Shown: in pieces, positions 18,750-27,276 of the stretch
Numbering within the stretch: position 1 is the first letter of the stretch
Layout of the letters: every line of letters starts with the position of its first letter
Source of the DNA: Xanthomonas arboricola pv. guizotiae
Lineage (GTDB): Bacteria > Pseudomonadota > Gammaproteobacteria > Xanthomonadales > Xanthomonadaceae
Assembly (NCBI RefSeq): GCF_002940205.1
Contig: NZ_MDSK01000036.1
Span: 1 to 51,192, forward strand
Length of the DNA stretch: 51,192 bases
Direction of reading: 5' to 3'
Made by a program: the position numbers and the translations under genes
Notes under the pieces: model-generated
The model's database searches: none
What the model saw: the letters and a program-made list of their open reading frames with translations, nothing else
What the model was told of the DNA's origin: nothing

Positions 18750-20604
18750 GCGTGGTCTTCTCCCAATAGAACGGATTGTGGATCAGCTGCCAGAGACCCT
18801 TGTAGGCGGCGATCGACTGCAACACCCAGTAGAACGGCACGGTCAGTGCGTACGGCGCCAGCCGGAAGTAGTCGCGTTTGAACGCGGCCACCAGCGTTGT
18901 GTAGATGAAGAACGCATTGGCCAGCAGCAGATTGACCAATGACACTGCAGCCAGCCATGGCGGGAAGATCGCATCGAATATCCGCGCACCGCTCACGACG
19001 CTGATCAGGCACAAGGTCCACATCACCGGGACACCCAAGGCGATGAAGAAATTGCCGCCAATGAAGAACTGAAAGCCCCAGAAGCCCTTGAAGCCGGTGC
19101 TGCGATACAGATGCACCGGGTCGCGCATGTGCACCAGCCAGGTCTGCATATAACCCTTGAGCCAGCGCGAACGCTGCCGGATCCAGTTGGGAATGCTGAC
19201 GTTGGCTTCTTCGAACGTGGTGGAGTTGACCACGTTGACGCGGTAGCCGTTCTGGATCAGCCGCACGCCCAGGTCGGCGTCTTCGGTGACGTTGTACGGA
19301 TCCCATGCGCGCACCTGGCGCAACACATCCAGACGGAAGTGGTTGGAGGTGCCGCCCAACGGAATCGGAATGCGCAGGTATTCCAGCGCCGGCAGGTAGA
19401 AGTCGAACCAGAGCGTGTACTCCAGCGTGAACATCCGCGTCAGCCAGTTCTCGTCGGCGTTGTAGTAATTCAACCGCGCCTGGATGCACGCCACATCCTT
19501 GTCGGCCTTGCGGAACGCCGCCACCACACGCTTGAGCTGGTCCGGCTCGGGCTTGTCTTCGGCGTCGTAGATGGTGAGCAGTTCGCCGCGCGCAAAATGC
19601 AGCGCGTAGTTGCAGGCCTTGGGCTTGGTCTTGGGCTGCGACGGCGGCACCCGGATGATTTCGAAGAACGCCTCCAGACCGAGTTTCTTGGCGGCCTCGA
19701 TGGTGTCGACATCGTCCGCCTCCAGCACCAGCTTCACGTCGAGCTTGCTGATCGGGTAATCCAGCTTGCGCAGCGCGTTGGCGAGGATCGGCAGGACTTC
19801 CGGCTCCTTGTACATCGGCACCAGCACGGTATAGACCGGCAGGTCGTCATCGCGCAGCGCGGCGACGTCGTCCTCGGTGACCTTGATGTCGATGCGGTGG
19901 CGCGAGCCGAACCACACCAGCAACAGCTTCAGTCCGAAGGTCGCCAGAAAGCCCAGCGCCACCAGCACGTTGACGGTGATCAGGGCCGGCACCGGGAACA
20001 ACAGCATCGCGATCACCAGCACCGCGGCGATTGCCCACAGCGTGAACTTCTGCCCGCGCGTCACCACCTGGCGCGCCGAGTACGTCGGCGCATGCGCTGC
20101 GAGCAGGTTCAGCGCGTTGTCGGTGAGTTGTTCGTCGGCATAGCGCTGCAGGCTCCAGATGATGTCGAACTTGGCGGTGCCGACAAAACGCACGTCCCCG
20201 CCATAGTGCGCACGCGCCCAGGCGAACACCGCCGGGTCGGGATCGGCCACGGCCAGCACCAGCACGCCGTCTTCGCGACGCCACGGCAGCAGCAGGCGCT
20301 GCGCGTAACTTTCCAGATCGCCGGGGGTGAGCAGTTCCGGATCCGGCGGCTGCTGCACCAGGTCGATGAACTCGAGGCCGAAGTGCGCGGCAACGATGGC
20401 ATAGAACCGCTGCGCCGGCACGCCGCGCTGGGCCAGGATCACATCGCCCAGGCGCGAGTTCCAGCGCTGTTGCAACGCCAGCGCCGAGCGCAGCTGTTCG
20501 TCGGTGATGACGCCTGCGGTGACCAGTGCGCGACCCAACAGACCGCGTTCGCGGCCGATGTCCGGTGCCCGTCCCAGCGCGTCCATTTCGCAGCTGACCG
20601 TCAT
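18697..20604 (-). CDS. xagB: GT2 polysaccharide synthase with N-terminal MshEN domain, XagB-like
   Basis: 635 residues. An N-terminal GspE-N/MshEN domain (about 20-82) shows LLGRALVTAGVITDEQL...ALALQ, a 5-residue gap, then RLGDVILAQRG...FGLEFIDL. A helical pair (180-225) precedes a processive GT2 domain with EADDVDT, YDAEDKPEPD (DxD-like), TEDADLGVRL (TED) and QRSRWLKGY (QxxRW), then C-terminal membrane helices. It would polymerise a sugar nucleotide at the inner membrane for biofilm exopolysaccharide. MshEN domains are established c-di-GMP receptors, so allosteric control is likely. Start: ATG 20602-20604, AAGGA ten bases upstream, 13 bases after the upstream gene. Confidence 0.82.
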   Translation of the reverse strand: MTVSCEMDALGRAPDIGRERGLLGRALVTAGVITDEQLRSALALQQRWNSRLGDVILAQRGVPAQRFYAIVAAHFGLEFIDLVQQPPDPELLTPGDLESYAQRLLLPWRREDGVLVLAVADPDPAVFAWARAHYGGDVRFVGTAKFDIIWSLQRYADEQLTDNALNLLAAHAPTYSARQVVTRGQKFTLWAIAAVLVIAMLLFPVPALITVNVLVALGFLATFGLKLLLVWFGSRHRIDIKVTEDDVAALRDDDLPVYTVLVPMYKEPEVLPILANALRKLDYPISKLDVKLVLEADDVDTIEAAKKLGLEAFFEIIRVPPSQPKTKPKACNYALHFARGELLTIYDAEDKPEPDQLKRVVAAFRKADKDVACIQARLNYYNADENWLTRMFTLEYTLWFDFYLPALEYLRIPIPLGGTSNHFRLDVLRQVRAWDPYNVTEDADLGVRLIQNGYRVNVVNSTTFEEANVSIPNWIRQRSRWLKGYMQTWLVHMRDPVHLYRSTGFKGFWGFQFFIGGNFFIALGVPVMWTLCLISVVSGARIFDAIFPPWLAAVSLVNLLLANAFFIYTTLVAAFKRDYFRLAPYALTVPFYWVLQSIAAYKGLWQLIHNPFYWEKTTHGISKHSENERRAALEE

Positions 20605-20617
20605 TGTCGTGGCGTCC

Positions 20618-21649
20618 TTAGAACCGCCACCAGGCGGCCACGAATGGCCCACCTGCGGCAGCGGTGTTGCGGCCCATCACTGGCTGCTGATATCCCACTT
20701 GCCACTGACTGCCGCCCGGCGCGGTGTACAGCGTGGACAGCTGCAGCTTGGTGAGGTCGTAGTTGGTGCCGGTAGCGACGAAGCCGACGCCGCCAGCAGA
20801 GCCGGGAACGTCGAAGTTGTTGCGTCCGTTGCCCAGACCCTGGATCACGTTGACTTCGCCGAGCAGCAGCCAGCTCGGGGTCAGGCTCAGGCCGGTGGAC
20901 GCGTCCACCCGCACTTCGTCGGAAGCGGCACTGCCGCGCAGGCGCACCGCGCCACCCAGATCGACGTAGCCGTTACGCCCGCCCAGCGTGTAACCACGGC
21001 CGCGGCTGTAACGCAGCTCCAGGCCGTAGTCGCCGAGGCCAAGCGCAGGATCGGAATTCGCTTCGGGATTATTCGGATGGTAGGTCTTGCTGCGGCCGTA
21101 GGCCGGGATGCTGACCAATGCCTGCACCGAGCTGCGCCAGACGTCCTCTTGCGCGCTCGGCAGCGCATAGCGCAGGCCAATTTCCTGATCGGCAAGACCA
21201 GTGGTACTGGTGCGGGTCCGGCCATCGCCGCCGTAATTGCTGAAACCGACTTCGGTGAAATAGAAATTGCCGATGAAGCTCAGCTTGTCGGTCAGGCCAT
21301 GCTCGACGTAGACGTTCAGCTGGTCCTGGCGGCTACGCCCGTTTCCGTCGAATTGTTGGCCGTCACCGAACGTGGTGCGGTGATGGCTGTCGTCGAACCA
21401 ACCGCGGCCATCGCTATGCAGCGCCTTGACGATCACCAGGGTGTCGCCCTGCGGCTGGGTCCAGGCGCCTGCCACGGCCGTGTCCGGCAAGGCTGCCATC
21501 AGGCAGCTCAGCGCGAGCGCCGACAGCGCAGCCGCCGGCACGCGGCGAGCGATGGAATCAAGAGAAGAGGGCGAGACAACCGGACTGGGCTGCAGCGCGG
21601 CGGCGCACGGCTGACGTCCCCGCAATTGCGGGTCGTTCTGTAAGGACAT
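20618..21649 (-). CDS. xagA: Outer-membrane beta-barrel protein, XagA-like
   Basis: 343 residues. A long N-region (about 60 residues) contains a hydrophobic signal core, AALSALALSCLMAALPDTAVAGAW. The mature part alternates hydrophobic and polar residues, with frequent Gly/Tyr (NVYVEHGLTDKLSFIGNFY, LGDYGLELRYSRGRGY), and ends with aromatic F (VAAWWRF), as outer-membrane barrels do. It is probably the exit pore for the polymer. ATG 21647-21649 has AGGA eight bases upstream. It is first in the xag-like operon, 13 bases before the GT2 synthase. The symbol is by position and theme from X. campestris xagABC. Confidence 0.65.
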   Translation of the reverse strand: MSLQNDPQLRGRQPCAAALQPSPVVSPSSLDSIARRVPAAALSALALSCLMAALPDTAVAGAWTQPQGDTLVIVKALHSDGRGWFDDSHHRTTFGDGQQFDGNGRSRQDQLNVYVEHGLTDKLSFIGNFYFTEVGFSNYGGDGRTRTSTTGLADQEIGLRYALPSAQEDVWRSSVQALVSIPAYGRSKTYHPNNPEANSDPALGLGDYGLELRYSRGRGYTLGGRNGYVDLGGAVRLRGSAASDEVRVDASTGLSLTPSWLLLGEVNVIQGLGNGRNNFDVPGSAGGVGFVATGTNYDLTKLQLSTLYTAPGGSQWQVGYQQPVMGRNTAAAGGPFVAAWWRF

Positions 21650-21699
21650 TGCACGATTCCTGATGGGGGACCCGGAAGGGACAGGAAGCTAGTGATTGA

Positions 21700-21760
21700 T
21701 CACACTTCGAGGCGAAACGTATCACAGTTGGGTCTCGCCACCCATCACTGATTTATCACA
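21700..21760 (-). promoter_or_regulatory. Three TGTGA half-sites upstream of the xag-like operon
   Basis: Read on the minus strand, TGTGA occurs three times before the XagA-like gene: complements at 21700-21704, 21722-21726 and 21756-21760. The first is part of GTGAT-TG-ATCAC. TGTGA-N6-TCACA is the CRP/Clp consensus, and none of the three has a full second half at the correct spacing. Clp control of xagABC is reported for X. campestris, so these are candidate low-affinity sites. Confidence 0.4.
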
Positions 21761-21778
21761 AATTTAACGCGGGCACAC

Positions 21779-22618
21779 TCATCTCTTTCGCAGCAATTTC
21801 GGTACCTGGGCGGCCGCGTGGGTCCAGATCGCCAGCCATACGCCAAGCCGGGTGACCGGCCCCCGCCGGCCCGCCTCGAACTTGCGGAAATAGCGCCACA
21901 GGCCGCGGTGCTTATGCCATTCGACAAAGAACGGCCGCGCACGACTGGATACGCCGCGCACATGCACGACCCGCAGATCGTTGGCCACCGCCACCAGCGC
22001 ACCGGCCTGACGTGCCCGCCGGCACAGGTCCAGGTCTTCGGCATGCAGGCGGTAGGCGCCATCCCAGCCGTCGAGCCGGTCGAACAGGCTGCGCTGCATC
22101 AGCATCAAGGCACCGGAGATGGCGTCCACCACCTGCAGGGGCGCAGCCGGATCGACCGGCACCGCGAGCTGGGCGGCAGCGCGCGGTGCGCGCAGCATGG
22201 CGGCAAAATCCGGATCGCGGCGGCGCACGGCGGCATCCGGCTGCCCGTCCTCGTCCACCTGCTCCACGCCCAACAGCACCGCCGCGTGCCCGGCCGCGCG
22301 TGCGCACAGCTGCGCCAGGGTGTCGCGCTCGACCATCAGGTCCGGGTTGATGAACACCAGCCAGGGCGCCTGCGAGTCGCGCGCGCCCTGGTTGCAGGCG
22401 CTCGCAAAGCCCGGGTTGTCCGGATTGGCGATGAAATGCAGCCGCGCATCGGCCAAGGCATGCCGCTGCACCACCTCCAGGGTGTCGTCGCTGGAGGCGT
22501 TGTCGACCACCCGGATCTCGCTGATGCCCTCGGCCGCGCGCAGCCGCGACAGGCACGCATCGATGGTGCTGCTGCTCTGATAGGTGACGACGACGGCGGC
22601 AATCTGGACGGGACTCAT
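21779..22618 (-). CDS. Family 2 glycosyltransferase, rhamnosyltransferase-like
   Basis: 279 residues. The start ATG 22616-22618 opens MSPVQIAAVVVTYQSS, the classic GT2 beginning. VVDNASSDDTLEVV contributes to nucleotide binding, FINPDLMVERD is the DxD-equivalent, and HAEDLDLCRRAR the ED motif. There are no membrane helices, so it is a cytoplasmic or peripheral enzyme, probably adding a deoxyhexose to a surface glycan; donor and acceptor are unknown. It lies 129 bases upstream of the xag-like operon on the same strand but separated by a putative regulatory region, so co-function is possible but not shown. GTs of this type resemble WbbL/RfbF rhamnosyltransferases. Confidence 0.8.
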   Translation of the reverse strand: MSPVQIAAVVVTYQSSSTIDACLSRLRAAEGISEIRVVDNASSDDTLEVVQRHALADARLHFIANPDNPGFASACNQGARDSQAPWLVFINPDLMVERDTLAQLCARAAGHAAVLLGVEQVDEDGQPDAAVRRRDPDFAAMLRAPRAAAQLAVPVDPAAPLQVVDAISGALMLMQRSLFDRLDGWDGAYRLHAEDLDLCRRARQAGALVAVANDLRVVHVRGVSSRARPFFVEWHKHRGLWRYFRKFEAGRRGPVTRLGVWLAIWTHAAAQVPKLLRKR

Positions 22619-22970
22619 CCGGCGATTATCCGGTGCCGGGGCAGCGCAACGCCATCGCGCGCGTGCCAGCGCCGACATGGCGGCTGGCAGCGGCAACAGG
22701 CATACTGCGCGCCCGGAACCGCCCAGCGGTTTTGCGCAGCGCCGCCCATGGCGCGCCCCACATTCAGTATCGAGATGACGGCCAGCGACCTTTCGGTGTT
22801 GCGCTGCCTTTTCATTCCCTGCAGCGCAACCGCCTGATGGCGCGCGCGCCGCAACGACGGCCTGGCAGCGCCGTCCGTGTTGTCGCCGGCGCGCGCGCCG
22901 GGTCCGCCGCTTCGGCACCGATTGGCTGGTCTATACCACCAGCCCGCACCACATTGCCGGAGCCGGGCGC
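22619..22970. other. Divergent intergenic region, 352 bp
   Basis: This lies between the minus-strand GT2 gene and the plus-strand kinase gene. I see no terminator, no THI-box (no CTGAGA element) and no clear promoter. It is GC-rich with short unstructured palindromes such as GCGCGCGC. Any operator of the downstream GntR-type regulator should be sought here. Confidence 0.5.
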
Positions 22971-24131
22971 ATGAGCACCTCGCACCAAGTGCATGGCATG
23001 AGCCTGGAGTTGGCGCTGCCGGACTGGCCGGTGTTGACCGCCGACGAAATCCATCGCGTGCTGCAGCACTTTTCCGCGCCTGGCGATGGTGCGCGGATTC
23101 GCTGGCATAGCGCACGCCCGTTTTCCGCCGCCGCCTGCGTGGACACCGTCAGCGGCACGCTCATCGTCAAGCGACATCACCGCAGCGTGCGCAGTGTGGC
23201 TACGCTGCGCGAAGAGCACGGCTTCATGGCGCATCTGCGCTGGGCCGGCGCGCCGGTGGTCGAGGTGCTGCACGATGCCGCGGGCCGCACCGCCCTGGCC
23301 GATGCGGACTGGGTCTACGAAGTGCAGCGCGCAGGTCGCGGCCAGGATCTGTATCGGGATGCCTTGTCGTGGACGCCCTTCAGCAGCACCCCGCATGCGT
23401 CGGCGGCAGGCGCCGCACTGGCACGCCTGCATCTGGCAGCGCAGGGCTTCGATGCGCCGCCACGCCGAAGCAGCGTGCTGGTCGCCAACCTGGCCCTGTT
23501 CGTGCAGGCCGACCCGATCCGGGCGGTGGAACAGGCCTTGCTGTCGCGCCCCGGCCTGGCCGCCAATTTTCAGGACCGGCCCTGGCGCCGCGACCTGACC
23601 GACCACCTGCTGCCCTGGCATGCCCGGGCCTGGCCGGTGCTGTCGGCGCCCGGCGCCCTGCCACCGCTGTGGACGCATGGCGACTGGCATGCCTCCAACC
23701 TGCTGTGGCGCACCCACGACGATGGCGACGTCGAGGTCAGCGCGGTGTTCGACTTCGGCCTGTGCGACCGCAGCTTTGCGATGTTCGACCTGGCCACGGC
23801 AATCGAACGCAATCTGATTCCATGGTTGAACCTGGATGCGGGGCAACGCCCGCAGCCGCAGCTGGAGCAACTCGACGCCTTGCTGGACGGCTACGCCAGG
23901 CACTGCGCACTGGGCGCCGCGCAGCTGCGGCAGCTGGCCGCCTTGCTGCCGATCGTGCATGCCGATTTCGCCCTGAGCGAGATCGATTACTTCGCCGGCA
24001 TCACCCGCTCGGCCGACAACGCCGATATCGCCTATCACCGTTACCTGCTCGGCCATGCGGACTGGTTTGCCAGCGCCGATGGCCAGTGCCTGCTCGATCA
24101 CCTGCGCGCGCGCGCGCGCCGGTTGCCATGA
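22971..24131 (+). CDS. APH-fold small-molecule kinase of an uptake locus
   Basis: 386 residues, cytoplasmic. The catalytic loop HGDWHASN (about 236-243) gives the Brenner motif HxDxxxxN with Asp238, and VFDFGLCDR (Asp261) is the metal-binding DFG equivalent; LIVKRHHR near the N-terminus may supply the ATP-binding Lys. Relatives include thiamine kinase (ThiK), choline kinase and homoserine kinase II. Its stop overlaps the TonB receptor start as ATGA, and a PnuC permease gene follows, so I infer that it phosphorylates an imported nucleoside or thiamine-like compound to trap it. Start ATG 22971 has GGAG eight bases upstream; ATG 22998 is an alternative. Confidence 0.75.
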   Translation: MSTSHQVHGMSLELALPDWPVLTADEIHRVLQHFSAPGDGARIRWHSARPFSAAACVDTVSGTLIVKRHHRSVRSVATLREEHGFMAHLRWAGAPVVEVLHDAAGRTALADADWVYEVQRAGRGQDLYRDALSWTPFSSTPHASAAGAALARLHLAAQGFDAPPRRSSVLVANLALFVQADPIRAVEQALLSRPGLAANFQDRPWRRDLTDHLLPWHARAWPVLSAPGALPPLWTHGDWHASNLLWRTHDDGDVEVSAVFDFGLCDRSFAMFDLATAIERNLIPWLNLDAGQRPQPQLEQLDALLDGYARHCALGAAQLRQLAALLPIVHADFALSEIDYFAGITRSADNADIAYHRYLLGHADWFASADGQCLLDHLRARARRLP

Positions 24132-26329
24132 GCGTTTTTTCTTCTCCTTTTCGAGCCCTGCGCATGCACCTGTCCGCCCCCCTGCCCCACCGCCGCCCGC
24201 TCGCGCTTGCACTTGCGCTATGTGTCGCCACGCCTGCACTCGCGCAGCAACAACCCGGTGCCGAGGCGGTCGAACTGGATGCGGTCAACGTGCACGGCGA
24301 ACGCGCCGACGCCAGCACGGCCTTGACCGGCTTCGGTGCCACGCGGCTGCTGGATGCGCCGGCCTCGATCGCGGTGATCGATCGCCAGCAATTGCTCGAC
24401 CGTCAGGCACGCGTGCTCAGCGAGGTATTGCGCGCCGATGCCTCCGCCGGCGACGCCTACGCCCCGATCGGCTACTACGAGAATTTCGTCGTGCGTGGCT
24501 ATTCCCTCAACGCCGCCAACAGTTACCGCATCAACGGCCTGAGCGCGGTGGGCGAGCAATCCATTGCACTGGAAAACAAGCAGCAGGTGCAACTCCTCAA
24601 GGGCCTGGCCGGCCTGCAATCGGGTGTCAACGAACCGGCCGGACTGATCGACTACCGCACCAAGCGGCCCGAGCACGTGCGCAGCGTGACCCTGGGCACC
24701 GACGAACAAGGCTCGCGCTATGTCGCCGCCGACCTGGGCGACTGGTTCGGCGCCGAGCGCAGCCTGGGCCTGCGCGTCAATGCCGCGCGCGAAGACATCA
24801 ACAGCTATGTCGACCACGCCGACGGTTATCGCAATTTCCTGTCACTGGCCGGCGACTGGAAGATAAGCCCGCAGTCGTTGCTGCAGCTGGATGTGGAATA
24901 CCAGCATCGCCAGCAACGCTCGGTACCCGGCTACCAATTGCTCGGTGGCACGCAGGTGCCGCGCGACATCGATGTGCATCGCCTGCTCGGCTACCAGCCG
25001 TGGTCGCGGCCGGTGGAGATGGATTCGCTCAATGCGCAGCTGCGCTACACCTACCACTTCAACGACGACTGGCGCGCCACCGCTGAAGCATCACGCAGCC
25101 GCTCGATGATCAACGATTTCTCCGCGTTCGCCTGGGGCTGTTATGGCGCGGCCAGTTGCGCCGACAGCGTCACCCCGAACTTCTTCAGCGCGCAAGGCGA
25201 GTACGACGTCTACGACTACCGCAGCCCCGACGACACCCGCGTGCACGATCAACTGCGCGCCACGCTGGAAGGCCGTGTGCTCACCGGCGCGCTGGATCAC
25301 CGCCTGAGCATTGGCGGCGACTGGCTACGCCGCACCATCGATCGCTTCGGTTCGGTCAACGAATTCGTCGGCAGCGGCAGCATCGACCGCGACCCGGAGG
25401 TGTTTGCACAGACCGACGTCGCGCTGGACCCGAAGCAACGGCGCCTGGACAGCCGCCAACGTGCCCTGGTGGTCGCCGACCGGATCGGGCTGGGACCGCA
25501 ATGGGAGCTGTCGCTGGGCGCGCGTTACGTGCGCCTGGACGAGCGCAGCTTCGACCGCGATGGTGTGCTGGAGCGACGCACGCGCAAGGACACGCTGCTG
25601 CCGCAGGCCGCGCTGCTGTTCAAGCCGCAGCAGCAGGTGTCGCTGTACGCCAGCTATGCCAAGAGCCTGGCCGCCGGCGGCACCGCCCCGTGGTTTGCCG
25701 ACAACGCCGATGAGATCCTGCCGCCGACCAATGCCTATCAGCTGGAGACCGGCGCAAAAGTCGAGCTCGACGGTCTGCGCCTGGGCGCGGCGCTGTTCGA
25801 CATCCGCCAGGCCTACCAGTTCACCCAGCCGCAGGCCGATGGTGGCCTGCGCTATGTGCAACAGGGCCGCCTGCACAACCGCGGCCTGGAATTGTCGGCC
25901 GATGGCGCGGCCACCGCGCAGCTGCGCATCTTCGCCAGCGTCGCGGCGATCCGTGCGCGCGCCGAAGACACCGACATTGCCGCGTACGAAGGTCACCAGG
26001 CCATCAACGTGCCCAAGCTGCGCGCCAGCGTGCAAGCCGATTACAGCGTGCCCGGCATCGATGGCCTGGCGCTGCTGGCAGGCATGCAGTACAGCGGGCG
26101 CAAGTTCGCCGACCGGCTCGGCAATGCCAGCGTGCCGGCCTACACCGTGGCGAACCTGGGCGCGCGCTACGCCACCGCGCTGGGCGGGCTGGCCACCACC
26201 TGGCGCTTGAACGTGGACAACGTGTTCGACAAGCGTTACTGGCGCGATTCCGGCGAATACCAGGGCGATGCGTATCTGTTCCCGGGTGCGCCGCGGACGG
26301 CGCGTCTGACCGTGCAAGTGGATTTTTGA
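24128..26329 (+). CDS. TonB-dependent outer-membrane receptor
   Basis: 733 residues from ATG 24128 (an alternative ATG at 24164 gives a tidier signal peptide, MHLSAPL...TPALAQ). The plug domain has DAPASIAVIDRQQLLDRQ and the following NFVVRGYSLN and KGLAGLQSGVNEPAGLIDY, typical of FhuA-type receptors. The barrel ends in TVQVDF with terminal Phe. A Cys pair (CYGAASC) lies in a predicted outer loop. Energised by TonB, it would import a scarce ligand. Family resemblance says siderophore, but the neighbours (APH kinase, PnuC, UTRA regulator) suggest a vitamin-like or nucleoside-like ligand. The open frame extends upstream into the kinase gene, which is a shadow. Confidence 0.88.
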   Translation: MSVFSSPFRALRMHLSAPLPHRRPLALALALCVATPALAQQQPGAEAVELDAVNVHGERADASTALTGFGATRLLDAPASIAVIDRQQLLDRQARVLSEVLRADASAGDAYAPIGYYENFVVRGYSLNAANSYRINGLSAVGEQSIALENKQQVQLLKGLAGLQSGVNEPAGLIDYRTKRPEHVRSVTLGTDEQGSRYVAADLGDWFGAERSLGLRVNAAREDINSYVDHADGYRNFLSLAGDWKISPQSLLQLDVEYQHRQQRSVPGYQLLGGTQVPRDIDVHRLLGYQPWSRPVEMDSLNAQLRYTYHFNDDWRATAEASRSRSMINDFSAFAWGCYGAASCADSVTPNFFSAQGEYDVYDYRSPDDTRVHDQLRATLEGRVLTGALDHRLSIGGDWLRRTIDRFGSVNEFVGSGSIDRDPEVFAQTDVALDPKQRRLDSRQRALVVADRIGLGPQWELSLGARYVRLDERSFDRDGVLERRTRKDTLLPQAALLFKPQQQVSLYASYAKSLAAGGTAPWFADNADEILPPTNAYQLETGAKVELDGLRLGAALFDIRQAYQFTQPQADGGLRYVQQGRLHNRGLELSADGAATAQLRIFASVAAIRARAEDTDIAAYEGHQAINVPKLRASVQADYSVPGIDGLALLAGMQYSGRKFADRLGNASVPAYTVANLGARYATALGGLATTWRLNVDNVFDKRYWRDSGEYQGDAYLFPGAPRTARLTVQVDF

Positions 26330-26340
26330 GGGCTGGCGCT

Positions 26341-26386
26341 CCCACCCGCCCTTCGGGCACCTTGCCCCGCAGGCGGGGGAGGACGT
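26341..26386. repeat. Partial Xanthomonas intergenic repeat
   Basis: CACCCGCCCTTCGGGCACCTTGCCC plus GCAGGCGGGGGAGGACG repeats the CCTTCGGG-type palindrome seen at 828-1084 in degenerate form. It lies in the 266-base gap between the TonB receptor and PnuC genes. It could weaken read-through, so PnuC may have its own promoter. Confidence 0.55.
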
Positions 26387-26595
26387 CGAGGCGCAAGCAC
26401 CCGTGCTTGTGGGTGTTTCGGGCACCGACTGAAGGCAGCAGGTACCCGCTGAAGGCAGGGACTCGGCGGTAGGGCGCTGCCGCGCTTGCATTGCACGCCG
26501 ATTCGGGGCATCGCGCAGCATCCGCTTCCGGCTGCACCGCTGTTTTGCATGGGTTGCAGCTCTCCCACCGCTCTCCACCTTCCATCAGGCACTGC

Positions 26596-27171
26596 ATGTC
26601 GTTGCTCGAATCCATCGCCGTCGTGATCAACCTGCTCGGCGTCTGGCTGACCGCGCGGCGCATTCGCTGGTGCTGGCCGGTCGGCATCGTGGCGGTGGCG
26701 CTGTATGCCTGGCTGTTCTATCAGTGGAAGCTGTACTCGGACATGCTGCTGCAAGGCGTCTACGTGCTGACCCAGCTGTACGGCTGGTGGCAGTGGCAGC
26801 GCGGGATGGCCGCACAGACACGCATTCGCCCGTTGCCGATGCCGCAGGCGGAGCTGTGGATCTCGCTGTGCATCGGTGCGGTGTTCGCTGCCGCGCTCGG
26901 CGCCTACATGCATCACCGCACCGATGCCGCACTGCCGTGGCTGGACGCGGCGCTGGCCAGCTTCAGCCTGGTCGCCAGCGTCTGGGCCGCACGCAAACGC
27001 ATCGCCAACTGGATATTGTGGGTCGTGCTCGATTGCATCTACGTGGGCGTGTTCGTCAGCAAGGGGCTATATCCCACCGCACTGCTGTATGCAGGCTTCG
27101 TGCTGCTGGCGCTGTATGGATGGCGCAGCTGGAAAACCCAACAGCAGCAGAACCTGGCAGGCCTTGCCTGA
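26596..27171 (+). CDS. pnuC: PnuC-family vitamin/nucleoside transporter
   Basis: 191 residues and about seven membrane helices. PnuC proteins are SWEET-like facilitators of nicotinamide riboside, thiamine or riboflavin, driven by intracellular phosphorylation. LYSDMLLQGVYVLTQLYGWWQW and RIANWILWVVLDCIYVGVF with KGLYPTALLY match the two pseudo-symmetric halves of the family. The start was set at ATG 26596 (MSLLESIAVV) because the upstream in-frame extension lacks hydrophobic character; the Shine-Dalgarno is weak (CAGG). The APH-fold kinase two genes upstream would supply the trapping step. The substrate cannot be read from the sequence; the family name is secure, the ligand is not. Confidence 0.85.
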   Translation: MSLLESIAVVINLLGVWLTARRIRWCWPVGIVAVALYAWLFYQWKLYSDMLLQGVYVLTQLYGWWQWQRGMAAQTRIRPLPMPQAELWISLCIGAVFAAALGAYMHHRTDAALPWLDAALASFSLVASVWAARKRIANWILWVVLDCIYVGVFVSKGLYPTALLYAGFVLLALYGWRSWKTQQQQNLAGLA

Positions 27172-27276
27172 GCCACCTGCGGTTTGCGGGCGCGTTCTTC
27201 TTTACCATCGCCGCATGCACCTCTCTCACCTGACTGCCTTGTACCTGCGCCGCAGCCACCATCGGCAGGTCGCCGC

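Noticed and set aside
22619..22970. TPP (THI-box) riboswitch before the kinase/TonB/PnuC locus
   Set aside because: No CTGAGA or the conserved ACCTGATCTGG-type element in this region.
23369..24127. Upstream extension of the TonB receptor frame
   Set aside because: It overlaps the kinase gene in another frame and encodes Arg/Pro/Ala-rich noise. The ATGA junction gives the real start.
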